Source: a virus. From it: DNA of 29,314 nucleotides. The stretch is taken from positions 1-29,314 of IMG/VR virus record IMGVR_UViG_3300021962_000465; one strand, 5' to 3'. Made by a program: the position numbers and the translations under genes. Each line of letters starts with the position of its first letter. The first letter of the stretch is position 1. Positions 11,390-20,133 of this stretch are shown one piece after another. The notes beneath the pieces were generated by a model. The model had not been told where the DNA came from. It was given only the letters and a program-made list of their open reading frames with translations, and did not search any database.

Positions 11390-14300
11390 ATGCCTCAACC
11401 ACAAGACATCGAAGCCAAGATCAGGGCAGCGGCAGCTGCGAAGAATGTAGACCCTGATCTAGCGCTTCGAATTGCGCAGGCGGAGAGCTCTGGCCGTGCC
11501 GATGTTAAGAACCCGCGCTCCACGGCTCAGGGTTTGTTTCAGGTGATTGATGACACTTGGAAGAGGTATGGTGGCAAGCCCGGCATGAAGACGGATGTGG
11601 ATGAGAACATCCGTGTGGGCACAGACATTTTGGCTGACAACACGCAAAAACTTCGTCAGATGTTGGGCCGTGATCCTCAGGGGCATGAGGTTTATGCAGC
11701 GCATTTCTTTGGCCCGGGCACCGCGAAGTATGTTTTGCAGGCCGAACCCGACCGTCCGTTGGATCAGATCTTGTCCAAGGCGGTGATGAATGCAAATCCC
11801 ACGCTCAAAGGCAAGACAACGGGTCAATTTTTGCAGGAAATGCAAGGAAAAGTGGGCACCAAGCCCCAGTCGCAGCCTTCTGTTGCGTCAAAACCGGCGG
11901 CGGAGCCCACGGCGAGCGAAAAAATGATGACCGATGCTCTGAAAAGTGGCATGTCGGCGCAAAATTTGATCAAGGATGCCGGTCCGGGCTACAAAGCGGC
12001 CATGGCAATGATGTTTTTGGCGGATGACAAGCCCGAAACGCCCGATGAGGACATCTGGAAGGAGTCCGAACCTGAGGTTGTTGCTGAAGAAACGCTCCCA
12101 AGTCCCCTTGCAAGCTTGGATTTAAGCTACCAAAGCCCGTTTCCTGCGCCAAAACAGCCTGCAGTGCAGCAATTAGCCCATGGTGGCGTGGTGCACAGAG
12201 CCGACGGCACCCCTGAATCAGGGGAGGTATACCAAGAAAAGGGCATGAAGACCGAGTATTCGGATGCCCCCAAGCGTACAGCCAAGGAAATGCTGGTCTA
12301 CATGCAAGCGCAGAACCCAAGTGTGCGCATCGACAAGTTTCCGATGGACTCCAACACCATGGGGTATGTCAGCTCACGCGAGCCAGACATTGTCAACATC
12401 AATCCCAACCAATCTGCTGCCCGTGAAGAGCTGACCAAGCTGCATGAGCTGGAACACTCCATGGCTTTTCGCGCTGGCGACATCCTTGGCCGTCCAAATG
12501 TCCGTTCGCAGGACAACGCCTACCGCGCCTACCATTTGTTGAACAAAGATTGGACTCCAATTCGCCAGTTCGCTTTCAACATGGCCTCCAACCGCGACAA
12601 GTTGGAGAAGTTCTTTGGCCAGCCCATGGACAGCGGCTATCTGAACATGGACGCAAAGACTTTGGATAGCATCCGCAACCGCGGCGATGCGTTGCAAGGT
12701 CTGGCAGAAGAGCAGATGGCTTCTTTGTCGGCGCTGGAGCAGACCACTGGCAAGTTTTTGACGCAAGATCCAGAAATGCGCAAGCTGTTCCCATCCACCA
12801 AGATGATGGCGGTCTACGACGCACTGACAGGTCCCCGCCAGACTCGCATGGATGCACGCGATTTGCCTCCGCACACACCAGTGCCTTCGTACATGTACGA
12901 AACCAATCCCCTGATGCGTTTTATTCAAAAGCACACCACGGGAGAAAAGGAATACGGCATCCCGGTCAAGCGCGCTGATGGCAGCCCCATGGGCGGCGAA
13001 AATGTTGATCACTTGACTCCACAAGAGATCGAGCGCATGGCAGCCGCACAGAATGCAGCGTTCTTGACCCCCAGTTCTGGTCGTGGCCGCCAAGCAGGCA
13101 ATATCAGTCAGGCGTTGAACTCTGGCGAGGCCTATCCTGCCATCGCACGCGGTGTGATGGATGTTCCGTACAGTATCGCGGGCGGTCCTGTTGACCTTAT
13201 CACCATGGCAATGCGTCCCTTTGGTTACAAGGAAGAAAAACCAGTATTCGGTAGCGATTGGATCAAGGAAAAGATGACCAAATATGGCATCCGCCCCGGT
13301 GATGAGGCCACGCCAACGCTGCAAGGTTTCCGTACCATGGGGGAGCTCGGTGCATCGGCTGTGAACCCTGCATCCGTTGTACGAGGGACGATCAGCGCTG
13401 CAGAAAAAACCGGCGAAGCAGCCAAGATGTTGGCAAAGGACTTCCAGCAATACAACCGTCAGCTCACTGTGCCCGGCGCATCCTACGCTGTCAAACCTAC
13501 CGGTGGCGCATACTTAGCTCAGCACATGGACTCCAACATGGGCGACTATGTGAAGAATCTGGAAAAAGAAGCTGCAAGGCTTGCAGGTGATCGTCCAGAT
13601 GTCGCTGAATTCTTGCGCAACAAGGCACTGCCTTACCTGACCAAGAACTACGGCACCACCAATGATCCTATTCGCGATGCAATCTTGAAGGGGCAGATGG
13701 GCTTGTCTGGACATGATTCCAAGAATTTCCCAGAAGCACTGATTTTGGCCGCCAACAGAGGCGACAACATGGCGCGTGAGGCATTGGAGGCCACACATGA
13801 TGTGCGCACAGGACTTACTGGCCATGTCTATGATTTGAGTCCAAATGCGCGCTACATCCCCTCAGATATTCTCAGGCAACAAGAAGCCATGAAAATGCGG
13901 GAGCAGGGCTACACAGGCGCGACCACTCCTAAGATCTATTTCATGGGTGAAACTGAAGCCAAGTCGGCAGCAAGCGACCCCCGCATGGCGGACTACTATT
14001 TTGGGCAGCTCGGCGTGTCTCCCTCGTATAACGGAACGCCCGAAGGACTCAAATATTCGTTGGCAAACAAGCAGCCTGTTTATGACCTGAACCAGAACGA
14101 CTACTCAATGCTGGATTACATGATTCCAGAAAATGTGGTGGCTGCAATCTCCAGCGTGGATCCCAAAAAGCTCAAGAACTCTTCTTTTGCCGATGCGCTC
14201 ATCCAAGGCAACAACAACTTGTATTCCGGCCTGTACAAGCCATACATGAAGCAGGTGGACACATGGTATGACGCGGTGGACAAGGGCAACAAAGAAGTAG

Positions 14301-14803
14301 CCCTGCAGTATCCAAAGGAGGCCTCTCTCTTCGGCATGAGTGACCCTGTGTTGACAGATGCCAGAGGCTTTACTTGGCGCAAAGTTGTCGATCCCGATGC
14401 CACTCGAATCCAGAGTCAGCTGATGAATCACTCGATTGAAGGCTATGCCTATCCCAAGGCGTACAGACACAGCGGCTCGGAAAAGCTGGGGTCAAGCAAC
14501 GCGCGGGTGTCTTTGCTAAATGGCGATGTCGAGCTATATTCGCTGTACGACCCCAACGGCCACATCGTGTCGAACTTGGAATACTTGCCCAAGCAAAGGG
14601 AAATCTTTCAGGCCCGTGGCAATGGGGTATTAACAGGAAATGCGGAACCTGTAAACTACGCGGATCAGGTGTTTGACCTAGTTGAGCATTTAGATCCTAC
14701 GGAGATCTCGAACAGCGTGAAAACGCTGCTACGCGCAAACAACAAGTTTGCACAAGGGGGTGCAGTAGAGCGCGTCTCCGGTGACAATCGTCGCTACCTT
14801 TAA
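11390..14803 (+). CDS. Large virion protein with transglycosylase and HExxH motifs (1137 aa)
   Basis: Residues 20-125 form a lytic transglycosylase (SLT) domain: A-E32-S-S-G-R with the catalytic Glu, A-Q-G-L-F-Q-V at 47-53, and a downstream A-A-H-F-F-G-P-G. Such domains cut peptidoglycan during DNA entry. Residue 352 starts H-E-L-E-H, an HExxH zinc-protease signature in a helical setting. The rest is unrecognised and resembles multi-domain internal virion proteins. Short L-A-H-G-G-V-V-H-R (about 262) and final F-A-Q-G-G-A-V-E-R segments recall motifs in the 22711 protein. The frame is open from 11336, but the ATG at 11390 avoids overlapping the terminase. Probably an ejected internal protein. 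Confidence 0.8.
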   Translation: MPQPQDIEAKIRAAAAAKNVDPDLALRIAQAESSGRADVKNPRSTAQGLFQVIDDTWKRYGGKPGMKTDVDENIRVGTDILADNTQKLRQMLGRDPQGHEVYAAHFFGPGTAKYVLQAEPDRPLDQILSKAVMNANPTLKGKTTGQFLQEMQGKVGTKPQSQPSVASKPAAEPTASEKMMTDALKSGMSAQNLIKDAGPGYKAAMAMMFLADDKPETPDEDIWKESEPEVVAEETLPSPLASLDLSYQSPFPAPKQPAVQQLAHGGVVHRADGTPESGEVYQEKGMKTEYSDAPKRTAKEMLVYMQAQNPSVRIDKFPMDSNTMGYVSSREPDIVNINPNQSAAREELTKLHELEHSMAFRAGDILGRPNVRSQDNAYRAYHLLNKDWTPIRQFAFNMASNRDKLEKFFGQPMDSGYLNMDAKTLDSIRNRGDALQGLAEEQMASLSALEQTTGKFLTQDPEMRKLFPSTKMMAVYDALTGPRQTRMDARDLPPHTPVPSYMYETNPLMRFIQKHTTGEKEYGIPVKRADGSPMGGENVDHLTPQEIERMAAAQNAAFLTPSSGRGRQAGNISQALNSGEAYPAIARGVMDVPYSIAGGPVDLITMAMRPFGYKEEKPVFGSDWIKEKMTKYGIRPGDEATPTLQGFRTMGELGASAVNPASVVRGTISAAEKTGEAAKMLAKDFQQYNRQLTVPGASYAVKPTGGAYLAQHMDSNMGDYVKNLEKEAARLAGDRPDVAEFLRNKALPYLTKNYGTTNDPIRDAILKGQMGLSGHDSKNFPEALILAANRGDNMAREALEATHDVRTGLTGHVYDLSPNARYIPSDILRQQEAMKMREQGYTGATTPKIYFMGETEAKSAASDPRMADYYFGQLGVSPSYNGTPEGLKYSLANKQPVYDLNQNDYSMLDYMIPENVVAAISSVDPKKLKNSSFADALIQGNNNLYSGLYKPYMKQVDTWYDAVDKGNKEVALQYPKEASLFGMSDPVLTDARGFTWRKVVDPDATRIQSQLMNHSIEGYAYPKAYRHSGSEKLGSSNARVSLLNGDVELYSLYDPNGHIVSNLEYLPKQREIFQARGNGVLTGNAEPVNYADQVFDLVEHLDPTEISNSVKTLLRANNKFAQGGAVERVSGDNRRYL

Positions 14804-14812
14804 GGAATACAC

Positions 14813-17269
14813 ATGGCTATCGAACGGAACAACGACTTGCCCGCGGGCGATGCACTGATTGAATTCGACAAAATGGCAGAGATGCCTGATGTGGAGATCG
14901 AGATTGAAGAAGATGGCGGCGCTACCGTCAGCATCGGCGAAGAAGAAGACGGCAAAGTCGCGTTTGACAGCAACCTTGCTGAAGTGATCGACCCCTCGGT
15001 CTTGCAGAACATGTCGTCAGACTTGATGTCACTGTTCGAAGCAGACAAGTCGTCCCGCAAAGAATGGGAAGAGCAGTACAGCAAGGGCTTGAAGCTTCTT
15101 GGCTTCACCTTCGAAGAGCGCACCAAGCCATTCAAGGGCGCGTGCGGCGTGAGCCACCCACTCTTGACCGAGTCCATCGTTCAATTCCAATCTACAGCTC
15201 TGAAAGAGTTGATGCCTGCAGAGGGCCCCGTGCGCACGCAGGTGCTAGGCAAGGAAACGCGTGAGAAGTTGGCGCAAGCAGAGCGCGTGCGCAACTACAT
15301 GAACTACCAGATCACCACGGTGATGGAAGAGTACACGCCTGAGTTCGATCAGTTGCTGTTCTATGTTGGCTACGGCGGCTCGGCATTCAAGAAGATCTAC
15401 TTCGACGAGAACAAGGGCCGCATGGTCAGCCAGCTGGTGCTGCCAGACAACTTGTACATCCCTTACAACGGTTCAACGGTGATGAGCGAATGCGCTCGCA
15501 TCACGCACCGTGTGTTCATGTCGGTCAACGACTACAAGAAGGCCGTTGTCCGCGGTCAATACCTCGACACCGCATCTCCCACCACCATGGGCGAAGCCTC
15601 TCAGAGCGTGATCAAGAAGGAAATCGACAAGACCAATGGCGTGCAGCCCAACTCCACCGAAGAAGAAATGTCTTTGTTGGAGTTCCAAGTTGATTTGGAC
15701 TTGGAAGGTTTTGAGCACAAGGATGAAGACGGCGAAGCCACAGGCATTCGCTTGCCCTACATCGTCACCATCGATGAGATCACCAACGATGTGGTTGGCG
15801 TGCGCCGTAACTGGAAAGAGGGCGATCCGCTCTACGCTCGCAAGCAGTACTACATCCACTACTTGCTCGTCCAAGGTCCCGGCGCATACGGCCTTGGCTT
15901 CTTGCACCTGATCGGGGGCTTGACCAAGACTTCGACAGCCGCTTTGCAGCAGTTGATCGACTCGGGCACCCTGTCCAACCTGCCAGCAGGTTTCAAGGCC
16001 AAGGGCGCTCGTATCATGAACGACGATGTGCCTCTGAGCCCCGGCGAGTGGCGCGACATCGATGTGGGCGGCGCAGACCTGCAAGCCTCAATCTTGCCTC
16101 TGCCTTACAAAGAGCCCAGCCAAACCTTGTTTGCGCTCATGGGCGCGTGCGTGGACTCTGGTCGCCGCTTGGCCAGCATCACCGACATGCAAGTTGGTGA
16201 CAGCAACCAAAACGCTGCCGTGGGCACCACGATTGCTTTGCTCGAAAAGGGCAGCGCGGTCATGTCTTCGATCCACAAGCGCATGCACTACAGCCAGAAG
16301 CTGGAGTTTGCGTTGTTGGCCAAGGGCTTTGGCGAATACCTACCTGACCACTACCCTTACGATGTGCCCGGCGAGAGCCGCTACATCAAGAAGCGTGACT
16401 TCGACAATCGCGTTGATGTTCTCCCCGTCTCTGACCCCAACATCTTCTCTGTGGCTCAGCGCATCACCATGGCGCAGACCCAGCTACAGCTCGCTCAGAG
16501 CGCACCGCAGATGCACAACATGTACGAGGCATACCGCCGCATGTATGAGGCGATTGGCGTGCGTGATATCGACGATTTGTTGAATGGCTCGAATGTGGAC
16601 AAGCCAAAGGACCCTGCAAGCGAGAACGCACAGGTCTTGGACGGCGTGGCCTTGAAGGCATTTGCTGGCCAACAGCACGATGCGCACATCATGGCGCACA
16701 TCATGATGGGCTTGTCGCCCATGGTGCAGGCAATGCCCAATGTGGCCGTCAACTTGCAAAAACACATCATGGAGCACATCAAGCTCAAGGCCGAGGAAGA
16801 GGTCGAAGCCGAGTTGTTCAAGGCCTATGGTGCCGATCCACAGGGCTTGGTGTCTGCGTTGCAGCGCGAGGCCTTGGTGGCGATGAAGACCGCCCAGTTC
16901 TTCCAAGAAGTCAAGCAGTTGCAGACGCAAATGCAAGGAAACCAAGAAGATCCTTTGGTGGCATTGAAGAAACAAGAATTGGACCAGAGCGCACAGCGCG
17001 ATCAGGCCAAGCTGCAGCTCGACCAAGCGCACTTGACTTTGGATCAACAGCGCGAGCAAGCCGATCAGGCCGAAGCCGCTGCCAAACTGCAATTAGACCG
17101 CGAGAAGCTCGAAGCACAACACGGTGTGCAGCACCGCCAAATCGACCAAAAAGGGGTACAACATGCCAACCAACTCACCCAGCAAGCGATCCAAAACGCC
17201 CAGCAAGTCGCGCAGCAAAATGCTGACCGGATCGCCCAAGCGCAGCAAGCCAGCCAGTACCAACCCTGA
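14813..17269 (+). CDS. Portal protein
   Basis: This 818-residue protein should form the dodecameric ring at the packaging vertex. Its central region (V-L-P-D-N-L-Y-I-P-Y near residue 210; a P-x-K-x-P-S-Q-T-L-F and I-T-D-M-Q-V-G-D-S-N-Q-N-A-A-V-G-T stretch near 440-480) is the pattern I know from portals of P22-like and related short-tailed phages. The acidic N-terminus (1-50) is followed by the folded core, and residues about 700-818 form a Gln/Ala-rich coiled coil, as in the barrel of long portals. AAGGA precedes the start. A small gene overlaps its 3' end. Confidence 0.85.
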   Translation: MAIERNNDLPAGDALIEFDKMAEMPDVEIEIEEDGGATVSIGEEEDGKVAFDSNLAEVIDPSVLQNMSSDLMSLFEADKSSRKEWEEQYSKGLKLLGFTFEERTKPFKGACGVSHPLLTESIVQFQSTALKELMPAEGPVRTQVLGKETREKLAQAERVRNYMNYQITTVMEEYTPEFDQLLFYVGYGGSAFKKIYFDENKGRMVSQLVLPDNLYIPYNGSTVMSECARITHRVFMSVNDYKKAVVRGQYLDTASPTTMGEASQSVIKKEIDKTNGVQPNSTEEEMSLLEFQVDLDLEGFEHKDEDGEATGIRLPYIVTIDEITNDVVGVRRNWKEGDPLYARKQYYIHYLLVQGPGAYGLGFLHLIGGLTKTSTAALQQLIDSGTLSNLPAGFKAKGARIMNDDVPLSPGEWRDIDVGGADLQASILPLPYKEPSQTLFALMGACVDSGRRLASITDMQVGDSNQNAAVGTTIALLEKGSAVMSSIHKRMHYSQKLEFALLAKGFGEYLPDHYPYDVPGESRYIKKRDFDNRVDVLPVSDPNIFSVAQRITMAQTQLQLAQSAPQMHNMYEAYRRMYEAIGVRDIDDLLNGSNVDKPKDPASENAQVLDGVALKAFAGQQHDAHIMAHIMMGLSPMVQAMPNVAVNLQKHIMEHIKLKAEEEVEAELFKAYGADPQGLVSALQREALVAMKTAQFFQEVKQLQTQMQGNQEDPLVALKKQELDQSAQRDQAKLQLDQAHLTLDQQREQADQAEAAAKLQLDREKLEAQHGVQHRQIDQKGVQHANQLTQQAIQNAQQVAQQNADRIAQAQQASQYQP

Positions 17270-17321
17270 CATTAAGTATGTCTACCGTAAAGATGCGTTC
17301 AAAAAAGTGAAAATTGCGTAA
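17163..17321 (+). CDS. Basic small protein overlapping the portal end (52 aa)
   Basis: In the +1 frame relative to the portal, an ATG at 17163 with AAGGGG upstream opens 52 codons. The first 36 overlap the portal's 3' end, and the last 16 (I-K-Y-V-Y-R-K-D-A-F-K-K-V-K-I-A) are outside it. The protein is strongly basic, with many Ser, Lys and Pro. The overlapping part could be an echo of the Gln-rich portal codons, but the Shine-Dalgarno and the tail beyond the portal stop favour a real gene. DNA binding is possible from charge only. A longer start at 17124 is open. Confidence 0.5.
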   Translation: MPTNSPSKRSKTPSKSRSKMLTGSPKRSKPASTNPDIKYVYRKDAFKKVKIA

Positions 17322-17372
17322 GTTTTTGTGCATAATGTGCACACAACCCCCAGACAGGGGTCCATCTGTCTG
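17308..17372 (+). promoter_or_regulatory. Possible promoter and hairpin upstream of the head-assembly genes
   Basis: CATAAT (17331-17336) lies within the palindrome-like GTGCATAATGTGCAC (17328-17342), with a weak TGAAAA -35 (17308-17313) 17 bp upstream. A stem CAGACAG/CTGTCTG (17351-17357 with 17366-17372) follows just before the GGAG of the next gene. It could drive the co-chaperonin, scaffold and capsid genes. The -35 match is poor. Confidence 0.35.
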
Positions 17373-17389
17373 CTTCATTGGAGTTATCC

Positions 17390-17590
17390 ATGCTTGAGTT
17401 TGTTGAAAATCTGCACCGTTCCATCCGTACTCTTGAGCGCGAGACGCAAGACATCGTGGTGGCCGGGAAAGTGCGGGATATGGAGCAGTACAAGTTCCTG
17501 ATGGGCCGTCTTGAGGGTTACCGATTTGTGAAGGAGGCCATCCAAAGCCTCTTGAGCAATAACCCCGACTTACAAGAGGACCAACTATGA
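17390..17590 (+). CDS. Small helical protein before the co-chaperonin (66 aa)
   Basis: This protein is mostly helix: L-E-F-V-E-N-L-H-R-S-I-R-T-L-E-R-E-T, then M-E-Q-Y-K-F-L-M-G-R-L-E-G-Y-R-F-V-K-E-A-I-Q. The last pattern (Q-Y-x-x-L-x-G-x-x-x-G-x) is common in small proteins next to phage portals and scaffolds, whose role is unknown. GGAG is seven bases upstream of the ATG at 17390. It overlaps the co-chaperonin by ATGA, so the two are coupled. Confidence 0.7.
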   Translation: MLEFVENLHRSIRTLERETQDIVVAGKVRDMEQYKFLMGRLEGYRFVKEAIQSLLSNNPDLQEDQL

Positions 17591-18060
17591 CTGAACTGAC
17601 CCCGTTAGAGAAAAAATGGGCGGAAGAGCAAGCCGCTGCGGAAAAAGAAGCCGCAGACAAGGCAGCCGCCGAAGCCATTGCCACTGCTGAGGCCCGCAAA
17701 GAGCATCAGGAGCAGGTGTCTAGCATCAAAGAACACTTGCCCAACGCCACAGGCTGGCGCGTGATTGTTCTGCCCTACCGCGGTGCCCGAAAGACCAAGG
17801 GCGGTATCGAATTAGCCAATGAGACTCTAGAACGCCAACAGCTGACTACGACCTGCGCGTATGTTCTGTCTGTCGGCCCGCTCGCCTACAAAGACGAAGC
17901 GAAGTTCCCCACCGGTGCGTGGTGCAAAGAGGGCGATTGGATCATCTTTGGTCGCTACGCCGGTGCGCGTATGGCCATTGACGGCGGCGAGATTCGCATC
18001 TTGAACGATGACGAAGTCTTGGCGACGATTAAAGACCCCGAAGACATTCTGCATATGTGA
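17587..18060 (+). CDS. GroES-like co-chaperonin with coiled-coil extension (157 aa)
   Basis: Residues about 56-149 align with Cpn10/GroES: G-W-R-V-I-V-L opens the barrel; K-T-K-G-G-I-E-L (69-76) sits where the mobile loop with its GroEL-contacting hydrophobic tripeptide lies; A-Y-V-L-S-V-G corresponds to the G-x-V-x-A-V-G strand; E-G-D-W-I-I-F to V-G-D-x-V-I-F; and I-L-N-D-D-E-V-L-A-T-I to the closing helix-strand. Residues 6-50 are an extra Ala/Glu/Lys-rich coiled coil absent from bacterial GroES. It probably works with host GroEL to fold the capsid protein, as gp31 does in T4. Its place beside scaffold and capsid fits. Confidence 0.85.
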   Translation: MTELTPLEKKWAEEQAAAEKEAADKAAAEAIATAEARKEHQEQVSSIKEHLPNATGWRVIVLPYRGARKTKGGIELANETLERQQLTTTCAYVLSVGPLAYKDEAKFPTGAWCKEGDWIIFGRYAGARMAIDGGEIRILNDDEVLATIKDPEDILHM

Positions 18061-18068
18061 GGTAAGCA

Positions 18069-19034
18069 ATGGCAACTCTAATGAACGACGAACAGCTGGA
18101 GTTTGACTTGGGGGCCGATGAAAAGGCCACTGATGTCGCAATTCAAGGTGACCAAAACGAGGACAAAAGCGGCGACACAGCTGCTGCCCCCGCCGCGGAC
18201 GACCAACAGCAAAACAACCAATCGGATACCCGCAACGAGCTGGATTCGGTCAACGACGCAGTGCAAAAACGCATTGCCAAATTGACCGCACGCATGCGCG
18301 AAGCGGAACGCCGTGAACAAGCAGCCTTGGAATACGCCAAGGGCCTGCAAAACCAAACACAGACCCTGCAGCAGAAGTTGGTTCAGACCGACTACAGCCG
18401 CTTGACTGAGGCGAAAGCCCGTTTGGATACCCAACAAACTGCATTGCGCCAGATCATCATGAAGGCTCGCGAAGAGAACGACATGAATACTGAGCTGGAA
18501 GCACAAGAGCGCTTGGCAGCCCTTGTTCAAGAGCAGCGCCAAGTGGCCGGTTGGTTGCAAGACCAGCCCCAGCCAAATCAGCAGCAAGTGCAGCAGCAAC
18601 ATGCTCCCCAACAACAGCAGTACCAGCAGCCTGCTCAACAGCAGCAGCCACAACAGCAGCCGCAACAGCCTCGTCCGAGTGCAAAAGCTGAAGACTGGGC
18701 CGCGCGCAACGAGTGGTATGGCAAGAACCGTATGCTGACTTATGGTGCTTGGGGCATCCATCAGACACTGGTTGAGGAAGAGGGGGTTGAACCTGATTCC
18801 GAAGAGTACTATACTGAACTAGATCGTCGTCTTCGCGAGGAGTTTCCAAAGCACTTCGCTGACACGCAACAACAATCCAGACAACAGCGTTCCGCGCCTG
18901 CTGTTGCCCCTGCCTCCCGTAGTTCGGGAATCAATAGTGCGCGCCGTACTGTCCGGCTTTCGCCGAGTCAGGTTGCTATTGCAAAAAAACTGGGTGTTCC
19001 TCTCGAGGAATATGCCAAGTATGTGAAGGAGTAA
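18069..19034 (+). CDS. Scaffolding protein
   Basis: This 321-residue protein has a scaffold layout: an acidic N-terminus (1-60), coiled-coil helix (about 62-165), a low-complexity Gln-rich linker (166-200), a conserved-looking W-A-A-R-N-E-W-Y...E-E-Y-Y-T-E-L-D block (210-260), and a basic helical C-terminus (290-321), where scaffolds normally bind the coat. GAGG precedes the ATG at 18069; a second ATG at 18081 is less well placed. It lies two genes upstream of the decoration protein and directs procapsid assembly before leaving the head. Confidence 0.75.
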   Translation: MATLMNDEQLEFDLGADEKATDVAIQGDQNEDKSGDTAAAPAADDQQQNNQSDTRNELDSVNDAVQKRIAKLTARMREAERREQAALEYAKGLQNQTQTLQQKLVQTDYSRLTEAKARLDTQQTALRQIIMKAREENDMNTELEAQERLAALVQEQRQVAGWLQDQPQPNQQQVQQQHAPQQQQYQQPAQQQQPQQQPQQPRPSAKAEDWAARNEWYGKNRMLTYGAWGIHQTLVEEEGVEPDSEEYYTELDRRLREEFPKHFADTQQQSRQQRSAPAVAPASRSSGINSARRTVRLSPSQVAIAKKLGVPLEEYAKYVKE

Positions 19035-19038
19035 GAAC

Positions 19039-19518
19039 ATGAGCAAAGAAATCACAATCGACCGTGCAACCCGCAGCGCGAGCACTCGTGCTAAGGAAGA
19101 GCGTCGCAAGCCATGGGCTCCACCTTCGCGTCTTGACGCACCTCCCGCCCCTGAAGGATTCGAACACCGTTGGATTCGTGCAGAAGTCAACGGCTACGAA
19201 GACAAGAAGAATGTGTATTCGAAGCTGCGCGAAGGTTATGAACTCGTGCGCATCGATGAGCTCCCAGAGGAGTATCAGCACTTGTTGCCAACCGTTGAGG
19301 ACGGCAAACACGCTGGTGTTGTTTCTGTTGGTGGTCTCTTGCTTGCAAGGATCCCCAAAGAGACCCTCAAGGAGCGTGCAGATTACTTCCGCCAGAAGGC
19401 TCGGGATCAGTTACAAGCGGTAGACAACGAGATGATGCGTGAGAACGCCCACTCGTCCATGCGAATCCAATCTCCAGAACGGAGTTCGCGCACAACTTTC
19501 CGTCAGCCGCAAGGTTGA
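19039..19518 (+). CDS. Conserved structural-region protein (159 aa)
   Basis: The pattern R-K-P-W-A-P-P-S-R-L-D-A-P-P-A-P-E-G-F-E-H-R-W-I-R (23-47 in pieces), then K-L-R-E-G-Y-E-L-V-R and G-G-L-L-L-A-R-I-P, belongs to a family I know between scaffold and capsid in many aquatic short-tailed phages. It has a basic, flexible N-terminus and a charged helical C-terminus. The role is unknown; head assembly is likely from context. AAGGAG precedes the start. Confidence 0.7.
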   Translation: MSKEITIDRATRSASTRAKEERRKPWAPPSRLDAPPAPEGFEHRWIRAEVNGYEDKKNVYSKLREGYELVRIDELPEEYQHLLPTVEDGKHAGVVSVGGLLLARIPKETLKERADYFRQKARDQLQAVDNEMMRENAHSSMRIQSPERSSRTTFRQPQG

Positions 19519-19543
19519 TAACTTTTTCTAGCAGGAGCTACAA

Positions 19544-20131
19544 ATGGCAAATGTAAACAAGCCTTTTGGTCTGCGCCCTTTGGGCAACCTGTCTGCTACT
19601 GGTGCACAGAAGCAGTACGGTTACCAAATTGCGGATAACCAAGCTGGCGCAATCTACCAAGGTGACTTGGTTGTCGTCTATGACGGCTACATCATCAAGT
19701 ATGACGCATCCACTCATGCCGCCCCAACAGGCGTGTTCAATGGTTGCCAATACAACGACCCCACCCGTGCTAACAAGCCCACATGGAAGAACTACTACCC
19801 CGGTAGCATCAACATCACTACAGGCATCATTGCTTGCGAAGTGAACGATGATCCCGCTCAGTTGTTCGTCGTGCAGGCTGATGGCTCTGTGTCTCAAGCC
19901 AACATTGGCAAGAACGCTGATCCAACTGCATCTACCACTGGCAGCACCACTTCTGGCGTTTCTGCAGGTTCTCTGGACTCTGCTTCTATCGCTAAGACAG
20001 CAGCGTTGACCTTCAAAATCGTTGGTTTGTACGAAGCACCGGGCAATGACTTCGGTAACTACGCACAAGTCGTTGTAAAACTCAATCAACACCAATACGG
20101 CAGTGTTGGCGTTGCAGCTGATGGAGCTTAA
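19544..20131 (+). CDS. Capsid decoration or head-stabilising protein (195 aa)
   Basis: The opening N-K-P-F-G-L-R-P-L-G, the I-Y-Q-G-D-L-V segment, G-V-F-N-G-C-Q-Y-N-D and the D-D-P-A-Q-L-F-V-V-Q-A-D-G stretch are typical of a beta-rich protein placed directly before the major capsid protein in podovirus-like genomes. It is thought to decorate or stabilise the head. Thr/Ser/Gly-rich residues 126-150 look like an exposed loop. AGGAG precedes the start. The exact role is inferred from neighbours. Confidence 0.65.
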   Translation: MANVNKPFGLRPLGNLSATGAQKQYGYQIADNQAGAIYQGDLVVVYDGYIIKYDASTHAAPTGVFNGCQYNDPTRANKPTWKNYYPGSINITTGIIACEVNDDPAQLFVVQADGSVSQANIGKNADPTASTTGSTTSGVSAGSLDSASIAKTAALTFKIVGLYEAPGNDFGNYAQVVVKLNQHQYGSVGVAADGA

Positions 20132-20133
20132 TC

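Noticed and set aside
12374-13450. Minus-strand frame of 358 codons in the transglycosylase gene
   Set aside because: Cys/His-rich composition typical of an antisense shadow; the plus-strand protein is coherent over its full length.
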